Assembly: GCA_028869325.1 (NCBI GenBank)
Contig: JAGWST010000407.1
Span: 1-7,929 of the forward strand
DNA: 7,929 bases
Direction: 5' to 3'
Source of the DNA: a bacterium
Lineage (GTDB): Bacteria; Vulcanimicrobiota; Vulcanimicrobiia; Vulcanimicrobiales; SCRA01
The position numbers and the translations under genes are program-made. A model generated the notes under the pieces. That model saw nothing but the letters and a program-made list of their open reading frames with translations, made no database searches and was not told the origin of the DNA. Shown in pieces: positions 1-5,771 of this stretch. Within the stretch, counting starts at the first letter, position 1; each line of letters opens with the position of its first letter.

Positions 1-49
1 CGAAGTTATTCCACCGACCGCGAACGGCCTGCTGCTTCTCGGTGCGAGA
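1..49. other. Window edge downstream of the GT4 gene, no gene seen
   Basis: This short stretch lies after the stop of the GT4 gene. I see no complete gene. An inverted repeat, CACCGA at 12-17 and TCGGTG at 39-44, could form a 6-bp stem in RNA read on the minus strand, but no T-run follows, so it is not a convincing intrinsic terminator. An ATG at 53-51 (minus) overlaps the GT4 stop as ATGA but its frame closes after 15 codons. Confidence 0.4.
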
Positions 50-1102
50 TCATCCCCCAGGGGAGTCATACAGGCGGAGCATCTCGGCGGTCCAGCGGTC
101 CAGGCCGAAGCGCGCTCTGACGCGCTGGCGCCCGGCGCCGCCGTCCCTCCGTGCCACCGCTCGCTCCAGGGCACGGGCCATGGCCGCTCCATCACGCGGC
201 GGAAACATCGCGACGGTATCGAGACCACCACAGATCTCGCGAACAGCCGGAATGTCGGAGGCCGCGACCGGCAGCCCGCACGCCAGCGCCTCGGTAAGCA
301 CCAAGCCAAAGGCCTCACGGTGACTCGGAAAGGCGAGAACGTCCGCCGCCCAGTAGAGCTGTCTCACTTCGGCGACCCTCTCCATCGACAACACCGACGG
401 CAGGCCGCCGAAACGGTCGCGCTCTTCCTGCGTTCCGCCAACCACCAGAAGCCGAAAGCCACGAGCGGACCGCAGCGCCTCGCGCAACGTGGCCCCACCC
501 TTGAGTGGGTCCCGCTCGAAGAAGAGCGCCACCCGCTCATCTCGGGCGATATGGAGGCGCGCCCGGGCTTCGGCGCGTTCCGCGGCAGCCGGCGGACGAA
601 AGTGTCTCGTATCGATGCCGTTCTCGACGACCCGCATGCGCCTAGGCGGCGCGTACCAGGTGACACATTCGTCGGCCAGGCTCTGCGAGACGGCGACGAT
701 CGCCTCTACGGGCGCACCGATGACGCGGTACTTGACGAACGCCTTGGCGCGCGCCGCGGGAGAGTGATTATGCCGAACCGAGTGGACGTGCCAGAAGACG
801 CGCGCGCGTGGTGCGCCGCGCAGCGCCTGCAGATCGAAGCGGCTGAAGTGTGCGTGAACGATGTCTGGCCGCAGCCGGCGCAGCCCCTCGACGACCTCTC
901 TCCCGCTGGCCACGAGATTGAGGGTCGCGCCGGCCGCTATCAAATCCTTGGGCCATGTCGCGCCAGGAACTCTGCGCGCGAAGACGACGCAGCGGTCGCC
1001 GCGATTCCTCAACGAGGACGCAAGCGACTCCATCGCGGGTATGAAACTTCCGCGCGTCAGGCCGTCGTAGTGTATCACCTGACAGATCGTGCGCGCGCTC
1101 AT
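50..1102 (-). CDS. Glycosyltransferase family 4 (GT-B fold), cytoplasmic
   Basis: A 350-residue protein of the usual length for GT4 enzymes, which transfer a sugar from a nucleotide-sugar donor to a lipid-linked or glycan acceptor at the inner face of the membrane. It has no signal peptide or membrane segment. The N-terminal domain shows a Gly-rich acceptor-side loop (GLTRGSF, 14-20) and RPDIVHAHFSR (78-88). VAVSQSLADE (136-145) and VVENGIDTRHF (158-168) lead into the donor domain. The hallmark EX7E motif is E263 and E271 within REAFGLVLTEALACGLPV, followed by SDIP (282-285). The donor phosphate-binding segment reads FFERDPLKGG (194-203); family members usually have Gly before the Arg, here E196, while R197 and K201 remain. 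The ATG start has AAGG 4 bases upstream and TAGG 9 bases upstream. The gene is divergent from the membrane glycosyltransferase-like gene at 1321. Donor and acceptor cannot be told from sequence. Confidence 0.94.
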   Translation of the reverse strand: MSARTICQVIHYDGLTRGSFIPAMESLASSLRNRGDRCVVFARRVPGATWPKDLIAAGATLNLVASGREVVEGLRRLRPDIVHAHFSRFDLQALRGAPRARVFWHVHSVRHNHSPAARAKAFVKYRVIGAPVEAIVAVSQSLADECVTWYAPPRRMRVVENGIDTRHFRPPAAAERAEARARLHIARDERVALFFERDPLKGGATLREALRSARGFRLLVVGGTQEERDRFGGLPSVLSMERVAEVRQLYWAADVLAFPSHREAFGLVLTEALACGLPVAASDIPAVREICGGLDTVAMFPPRDGAAMARALERAVARRDGGAGRQRVRARFGLDRWTAEMLRLYDSPGG

Positions 1103-1131
1103 CCGGCCTTACCTACCCGTGATCCGCCGGC

Positions 1132-1137
1132 AGTATA
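1132..1137 (-). promoter_or_regulatory. Probable -10 box for the GT4 gene
   Basis: The minus strand reads TATACT, five of six bases matching the housekeeping TATAAT, in an AT-rich patch of otherwise GC-rich DNA. Transcription would begin near 1125, giving a leader of about 20 bases that carries the AAGG and TAGG segments before the ATG at 1102. I find no good -35 hexamer at 16 to 18 bases spacing. Confidence 0.4.
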
Positions 1138-1305
1138 TTTCATCATCCAACGACGCGTATGTCTCTCTCCAGACCTGCAAGAGGGTGCTTCTCATCCTAG
1201 CAGGCGCTTCGCGTAGCCGGACACAACGATTTGTCCTACCTCTGCGGCACAAAGGTCCCAACGGGTTACGCCGGACGGCCCAGGAAACATGCCGCGAGTC
1301 ACTGT

Positions 1306-1311
1306 TAGAAT
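1306..1311 (+). promoter_or_regulatory. Possible -10 box for the plus-strand GT-C gene
   Basis: TAGAAT matches five of six bases of TATAAT. Transcription would begin near 1318, only about 3 bases before the ATG at 1321. That would mean a nearly leaderless transcript, or that the in-frame ATG at 1378 is the real start. No clear -35 hexamer is seen at the usual spacing. Confidence 0.25.
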
Positions 1312-1320
1312 GAGACGTAG

Positions 1321-2538
1321 ATGGTTAGAGCCCGGGAGCAGATCGCCGGCGTTCGGCGCCCCCACAGCCGGCTCGATATGACGCGCCTGTGGGGGCTGGC
1401 GCTCGTCGTTCTGGCCGCCGCGCTCATCGGCGTCTATCGTGTGCATCATGACCGGGCGATCTGGACGCCTGACGGCGCGATCTATCTCCGCCTGACGCTG
1501 CAGGATAGAGGCGCACCGGAGCGCATCGCGCGGGATGAAGCCAACCGGTTCATGCGGACGACCGCGGAGGTGCGAAATCCAAAGAGCCGCGGCTTTTACG
1601 ATGACCAGCCCCCGCTATATTATCGACAGCAGTTCGCGCTATTTCAAAATCGCCCGATCTATCCCGCGCTCGCCGCGGCGCTCTATCCGCGCTTCGGGCC
1701 CGGTGCGCTCAAGATCGTCAGCGGGCTGGCGTACGTGCTTGCCGTACCGCTCGTCTACATCGTCCTAGCCGGGCTGGTCACGCCTTGGATTGCGGCGCTA
1801 GGCGCGCTGGGATTTGCCACGGCGCCGGCCGTCCTGGAGGTCGCCGGACTCGCGATGACCGACGAGCTCGCGCTGCTCTTTTGGGTGGCGGCTCTCGGCA
1901 CTCTCCTCGCCTACCTACGAGCGCCGCGTCTGCTCGCCCTTGCGGCATTCGTCGTCGCTGCGCTCGCGCTAACGTTTACCCGTCCGGCGGCCTATCTCCC
2001 GTTCGGCGCGGCGGCGGGAGCCTACCTCGCCGCGACACCGCGCTCGGCGCAGCGTATCGCCGCGCGCCGGGCGGCCGTCGCGGCACTCGCGTGCGGAATC
2101 TTGTTTCTGGCATACGACCACGCCACGCACGGCGCGGGCCTCGCAACGCAGTTGCGCTGGCAATACGCATGGCAGCAGCAGACGCACGGGTCGTTTGCCG
2201 GTCACGGCTTCGCAGCGTGGTGGCTCTTGTCGGTCGTTGGCGCTGTGGCCACGGAGCTCGTCCTCGACGTGTATAAGAACGCTGCGCTCTTCGTCGTCGT
2301 ACTTGCCGCGTTCGGCATTCTGCTCGCCCGGCGCTCGATCGTCGTTCCAGTCGCCGTCGGCGCAGCGATTGCCACGCTGGTCCCGCTCGTCGTAAACCCG
2401 CTGGAGGTGCAACGCACCGTGACCCTCCCGCTGACGCCGTTGGTCGTGATTCTCGCAACGCTGGCGCTGGGATCGCTGGCGAAGACGTACGCCGCGTCGC
2501 GCGCGCCGCGAAGCGAGTCTGACGCCGCATCGCCCTGA
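1321..2538 (+). CDS. Multi-pass membrane protein, probable GT-C type glycosyltransferase
   Basis: A 405-residue, strongly hydrophobic protein with about ten or eleven predicted membrane segments, beginning near residues 22-40 and then spread from about 131 to 388. Its plan matches GT-C enzymes (PMT/ArnT-like), which use a polyprenyl-phosphate sugar on the outer side of the membrane. The first large outer loop (41-130) holds D51 in WTPDGAIYLRL and a RPIYPALAAALYPRFG segment (111-126). AMTDELALLFWVAAL (178-192) resembles the Asp-containing second loop of PMT-type enzymes. The candidate catalytic residue is D51, by analogy only. The ATG at 1321 has GAG 6 bases upstream; the ATG at 1378 (residue 20), just before the first membrane segment, is an alternative. 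The C-terminal tail is short and polar. The gene converges on the minus-strand run with only 6 bases between stops. The family assignment is less certain than for the two GT39-like genes. Confidence 0.82.
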   Translation: MVRAREQIAGVRRPHSRLDMTRLWGLALVVLAAALIGVYRVHHDRAIWTPDGAIYLRLTLQDRGAPERIARDEANRFMRTTAEVRNPKSRGFYDDQPPLYYRQQFALFQNRPIYPALAAALYPRFGPGALKIVSGLAYVLAVPLVYIVLAGLVTPWIAALGALGFATAPAVLEVAGLAMTDELALLFWVAALGTLLAYLRAPRLLALAAFVVAALALTFTRPAAYLPFGAAAGAYLAATPRSAQRIAARRAAVAALACGILFLAYDHATHGAGLATQLRWQYAWQQQTHGSFAGHGFAAWWLLSVVGAVATELVLDVYKNAALFVVVLAAFGILLARRSIVVPVAVGAAIATLVPLVVNPLEVQRTVTLPLTPLVVILATLALGSLAKTYAASRAPRSESDAASP

Positions 2539-2544
2539 CCCTAA
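2539..2544. other. Six-base gap between convergent genes
   Basis: The stop TGA of the plus-strand membrane protein (2536-2538) and the stop TAG of the minus-strand one (2547-2545) are separated by six bases. No terminator hairpin can fit here without using coding sequence. Confidence 0.9.
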
Positions 2545-4134
2545 CTAGCGCGCGGCCCACCATGTTCCGGCCGCATCGTGCGTGAGGACGTCGTAGTGGC
2601 TTCGAAGAAACGCAAGCAGCTCCGGCGAGCGTTCATCGACGATGCCCTGGTACTCGCTCTCGATGAAGATGTACACCGGCCTATGACGGCGGAGCTCATC
2701 GCGGAGCGAGAGCCATTGCTCGGGCAGAAGCATCATGGGTGCCCAGCCGTTCAGCGAAATGGCCTGCTCCCGATGAGCAAAGCGGTAGTAGATCGGGTCT
2801 CCGATCACGTAGATGGCTCCGCGACGGGTGAGCGGGCCGTTCAAGAACGCCGTCTCGTCTCTTGCCTGCCGATACCCGGAGCTCGTGCGGAACTGATAGG
2901 CACTGCGGTCCGCGCGAGTCAAGTCGAAGCCCGAACGCGAGAACCCCTCGATTTTGGCTGCGGCTTTCACGCCGATGAGCGAGAACGCCAGCGCGAGACC
3001 GGTCACCAGGATCACGCGCCGATTCGCGAGCTGGCCGCGTGCCGGCTCAGCCGCGGACGAGGCTAGGAGGCGCTCCACTCCGGATGCCGCGAGGATGCCG
3101 AAGGGCACGAGGAGGAGCAGGAACTGGTAGGGCCACCAGGATTGGCGCTGCAGCGCGATGGTGATCGACCCGAAGACGATCCATACGACGAGCGCTAAAG
3201 AAAAGGGGCGCGGCCGGCGCCACTCGGCGACGAAAGCCAGTGTTCCAAGTAACACGATCGGCGCAAAGTAGCCCACGAACCAGTAGCCTGAGTAAAAAAG
3301 CCGTGCGATGCTCGGGTGCGGGAGTCGAGCCACGATCTCCGGGGGATAGACGAAAAACGTCTCGGAGAGGAGCCTGGCCCCGATGTGCGGCGCGAAAGCG
3401 GCCCACAACGCCAGCAGCGGCAAGAGAAGCCCGGCCAGGAGTGCGGCTATCGTGGAAGGCCAAGCAGACCTCGGCAACTTGGCATCGCGATCCCCGGCGA
3501 GCAGTACAACGCTCCAGATAGCGAGGACGACGGGCAGGTACATCAGCTTCAGCAAGAGGACGGCGGCTCCCGCGATCCCCGCCGCGAGCAGATACCACAC
3601 GCGCCGCGCGCCGCGCGACGCGTTGCCCGTCACTGCCAGCCAGAGCGTGACGAAGAGCGCCACACCCGCGAGCATCTCGACCTGCGTGAAGGTCGGCTCC
3701 GTGCCGATGGCATAGTACGATCCCACGATCATAAGCGGCGCCGCCGCGCTTGCCCAGCGTGATGCGAGATACGAAGAGAGTACTCTCTGAAGAAGCACGG
3801 AGAACCCGAGCAGCACGAGTAGCTCGAGGAGGTGCACGCCAAACTCCGAGAACCCAAAGAGCGACCCCGCGGCGAGATAGAAGAGATAGATGCCGGGCTG
3901 TTTGAGGTCCCAGAAATCGCGGTAGAGCAGCCCCCCCGCATGCAATTTGGCGGCTCCCACGGCGAAGAGCGCTTGATCGCCGGCAAATGGGTAGTTCAGG
4001 GTCGCCACGCCGATGAGTGCGATCCCCGCCAGAGCGGCCAGCTCCGGCCAGGGCAGCACACCGAGGGGCCGCCGCTGAGCTCGGACCGCAGGCTCCTTGG
4101 ATGGCGCTCGCTGCCAAGCGATCTCGTCACGCAA
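2545..4134 (-). CDS. GT39-like membrane glycosyltransferase, GT-C type (TTG start)
   Basis: A 529-residue membrane protein with about twelve predicted segments (from about residue 30 to 391) and a soluble C-terminal domain (about 395-529), probably extracytoplasmic. GT-C enzymes of this kind transfer a sugar from a polyprenyl-phosphate carrier. The first outer loop has the typical signature: GDQALFAVGAAKL with D53, then YRDFWDLKQPGIYLFYLAAG (71-90) with D73 and D76, close to the YRDFWD..PPGIYL pattern of PMT_2-like proteins. TEPTFTQVEM (145-154) is a further polar loop. I chose the TTG at 4134 because GGAG lies 9 bases upstream (4147-4144) and the preceding gene stops 2 bases before it. The frame is open back to an ATG at 4290, but that would overlap the preceding gene by about 150 bases. 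A GTG just before LPWPELAAL is a third option. It is probably co-transcribed with the preceding gene. Donor and acceptor are unknown. Confidence 0.88.
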   Translation of the reverse strand: MRDEIAWQRAPSKEPAVRAQRRPLGVLPWPELAALAGIALIGVATLNYPFAGDQALFAVGAAKLHAGGLLYRDFWDLKQPGIYLFYLAAGSLFGFSEFGVHLLELLVLLGFSVLLQRVLSSYLASRWASAAAPLMIVGSYYAIGTEPTFTQVEMLAGVALFVTLWLAVTGNASRGARRVWYLLAAGIAGAAVLLLKLMYLPVVLAIWSVVLLAGDRDAKLPRSAWPSTIAALLAGLLLPLLALWAAFAPHIGARLLSETFFVYPPEIVARLPHPSIARLFYSGYWFVGYFAPIVLLGTLAFVAEWRRPRPFSLALVVWIVFGSITIALQRQSWWPYQFLLLLVPFGILAASGVERLLASSAAEPARGQLANRRVILVTGLALAFSLIGVKAAAKIEGFSRSGFDLTRADRSAYQFRTSSGYRQARDETAFLNGPLTRRGAIYVIGDPIYYRFAHREQAISLNGWAPMMLLPEQWLSLRDELRRHRPVYIFIESEYQGIVDERSPELLAFLRSHYDVLTHDAAGTWWAAR

Positions 4135-4136
4135 CG

Positions 4137-5675
4137 CTAGCTGCTCCGGCGCACGAGCAAACGCACCTCGGAGCCGTAGAATGGCTGTCTTTCGAGGGTG
4201 CGGTAGTGCCTGCTGACGTAGCTCTCGAGCACTCCGCACCCATAGTCGAGATGCCATTCCTGGCAAGACGTGGTCATCGTGACGAGCCAAAGGGTCCGGC
4301 GGTCGCCCGGCACGCGTGCCAGAGCGGCGACAATCTGCGCATCATTGCGCAAGACAAGGTCATCGACGTCGTACCCTTTGAAGTCGATGGGCCTCGGAAT
4401 CGCGACGATCTCATTCGACCCTCTGTAGTAGTAGTCCAACGGTAGCGCCTCCCAAGGCTCGAAGACGAGAATGGGCTGCCCTTGCTTCACGTGCCGATCG
4501 AGATACGCCGCGACGCGCCTCCAATCGCCGGGCTTCGCACCGTGGCGGTACGAGAGGAACAGAGTCAACACACTCGCCGCGAGAATCGTCAGACCTACCG
4601 CGCGCACGGCTCGCGTCCGCGCCGGCTCGCGAAAACACGTGAGAAGCGCGAAGGGCGTCAGGAGCGCGGGTACCAGGAGCAACGCCCCGTGGCGATAGAG
4701 CACGTGCATCTTGCCGACGTAGACTGCCACGGCGAATATGAAAAAGGCGGCGGCGAAGAGCGCGGGAATCAAGAGCTGGCCAGAGTCCGTCCGGTAACGC
4801 CGCAGCAGATACGCGCCGACAATGGCCGAGATTGCGATGCCGGCGTACAGTTCTTTGTGATGCGGCACGATGGTAAGTGGAAGGATGTATTGGAGAAAGA
4901 TCTCGGCCAGGATCTTGATCGACGCCAACAGAGAGTTTGGATACGTAAAAGAGCCGCGGAAGTTGGCCATCTGCCAGGGGATCACGATCATCATCGGGAG
5001 GAATGCCAGCGCCACCAACACCTGGGTAATGACGTAACGGCGGAGCCCCTCCCAATAGCGTAATCCACAGAGCAGCACGCCCTGTGCGAGAATCAGAAAG
5101 AGCATATAGTACTCGGTGTATAGGGATGCTGCGCAGAGAGCACCATAGACAGCAAGGGCGCGTCGCGAAGGACGCTGGGCGAGGAAGGCGTCGAAAAATG
5201 TGATCAGGAGAAGAGCCGAGAGCAACATCAACAGTGCGTACAGGCGTATCTCAACGGCCATAGCGATCACGAATGGGTTGAGCGCGAACGCAAAGAGCAC
5301 CCATGATCGCCGGACGCCGGGCATATAGCGGTCCATCAGACGTGGAACCATCAATACGGTGATCGCCGCGCAGATCACGGAGAAGAGAGACGCCACCATG
5401 TGGCTTTGACCTAAAACCCGCCAGAGCGCCATCGCGACGAAGTAGAGCGGGGCGTTCTGCTCGAAGAAGATCGCCTCGTGCAAGGCATACGCGGCACCGT
5501 ACGCCGTGCTGTGCAGCGTGTAAGCGTCTTCTTGGTTGATATTGAGGATAAAGGAAAGCGGAATCGTGAGGGCGAGCTGAACAACCACCGCGATCAAGAT
5601 CAGACGATCGCTACGGCCAGCCGCATGGACCGGCCTGACCCACTCGCGGGTCGGGATAACGCGGCCGCTCTTCAC
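4137..5675 (-). CDS. GT39-like membrane glycosyltransferase, GT-C type (GTG start)
   Basis: A 512-residue membrane protein with about twelve predicted segments and a C-terminal soluble domain (about 380-512). It fits the PMT_2/ArnT-like GT-C class, which uses a polyprenyl-phosphate sugar outside the cytoplasmic membrane. After the first segment (25-46) the loop carries E49-D50 in NQEDAYTLH, the usual place of the catalytic acid. FFEQNAPLYFVAMALWRVLG (70-89) matches the family's NxPLYY..L..W...G pattern. EIRLYALLMLLSALL (142-156) and GKMHVLYRHGALLLVPAL (321-338) also fit. The C-terminal region begins GDWRRVAAYLDRHV (383-396) and has LDYYYRG (413-419), common in these proteins; C471 and C480 could form a disulfide. 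No in-frame ATG lies near, and an in-frame TAG lies 12 codons upstream, so GTG at 5675 is the only reasonable start. AAAGG is rather far upstream (12 bases). It follows the propeller fusion gene by 96 bases and nearly abuts the next gene. Confidence 0.92.
   Translation of the reverse strand: MKSGRVIPTREWVRPVHAAGRSDRLILIAVVVQLALTIPLSFILNINQEDAYTLHSTAYGAAYALHEAIFFEQNAPLYFVAMALWRVLGQSHMVASLFSVICAAITVLMVPRLMDRYMPGVRRSWVLFAFALNPFVIAMAVEIRLYALLMLLSALLLITFFDAFLAQRPSRRALAVYGALCAASLYTEYYMLFLILAQGVLLCGLRYWEGLRRYVITQVLVALAFLPMMIVIPWQMANFRGSFTYPNSLLASIKILAEIFLQYILPLTIVPHHKELYAGIAISAIVGAYLLRRYRTDSGQLLIPALFAAAFFIFAVAVYVGKMHVLYRHGALLLVPALLTPFALLTCFREPARTRAVRAVGLTILAASVLTLFLSYRHGAKPGDWRRVAAYLDRHVKQGQPILVFEPWEALPLDYYYRGSNEIVAIPRPIDFKGYDVDDLVLRNDAQIVAALARVPGDRRTLWLVTMTTSCQEWHLDYGCGVLESYVSRHYRTLERQPFYGSEVRLLVRRSS
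4144..4147 (-). promoter_or_regulatory. Ribosome binding site supporting the TTG start at 4134
   Basis: GGAG on the minus strand lies 9 bases before TTG, inside the last codons of the preceding gene. It is the main reason for preferring TTG over the far-upstream ATG. Confidence 0.5.
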
Positions 5676-5771
5676 CGACGGTCGTTGCCTTTCATATCCG
5701 CCATCATCCTACCCGGAATTCCGGCGCCGAGACCGGCGGAGGTCCTCCCAGCTCTGAGAAAAAGGTCCGGG
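5676..5771. promoter_or_regulatory. Intergenic gap between the propeller fusion gene and the GT39-like gene
   Basis: These 96 bases separate two genes read on the minus strand. Just after the upstream stop there is a T5 run (minus strand, about 5764-5760) preceded only by a weak 4-bp CCGG stem, so at best a poor terminator. A CGCCG-GTCT-CGGCG hairpin is possible further on. The element GGAATTCCGGGTAGG (5722-5708) contains most of the 12-base palindrome CCGGAATTCCGG (5713-5724) and resembles elements in the other two gaps. A seven-codon open frame (5695-5672) ends across the GTG start. No clear -10 or -35 pair is seen, so co-transcription remains possible. Confidence 0.5.

Larger units (their letters stand above)
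1103..1320. promoter_or_regulatory. Divergent intergenic region between the GT4 gene and the membrane GT-C gene
   Basis: This 218-base gap must hold the promoters of both flanking genes. On the minus strand, TATACT (1137-1132) is a good -10 match, and the element GGATCACGGGTAGG (1125-1112) would lie at the very start of the transcript. On the plus strand, TAGAAT (1306-1311) is a -10-like hexamer just before the plus-strand gene. An inverted repeat, GGACA (1219-1223) and TGTCC (1232-1236), precedes a segment (1232-1263) that resembles one in the gap at 7389-7508. CCTGC (1174-1178) and GCAGG (1200-1204) could form another weak stem. I see no RNA gene and no credible small protein gene here. Confidence 0.6.

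Noticed and set aside
6..53. ATGA overlap suggesting a coupled gene after the GT4 stop
   Set aside because: The frame closes after 15 codons with no sign of a real protein.
320..1216. 298-codon open frame on the plus strand opposite the GT4 gene
   Set aside because: It lies almost wholly antisense to a clear GT4 gene, has no recognisable domain and shows the Arg/Pro-rich composition expected of a shadow frame in GC-rich DNA.
1192..1449. 85-codon minus-strand frame reaching into the divergent gap
   Set aside because: About half overlaps the start of the plus-strand membrane protein, there is no motif, and it would disrupt the natural divergent promoter arrangement.
1976..2563. 195-codon frame on the minus strand opposite the plus-strand GT-C gene
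   Set aside because: Extremely Arg-rich and without motifs; a composition artefact.
3047..4117. 356-codon frame on the minus strand inside the second GT39-like gene
   Set aside because: Same strand, different frame; no membrane pattern or motif, while the other frame has the clear YRDFWD signature and membrane segments.
5713..5724. Perfect 12-base palindrome CCGGAATTCCGG as an independent operator
   Set aside because: A single short palindrome in GC-rich DNA is weak evidence; it is better considered with the recurring GGGTAGG element it overlaps.
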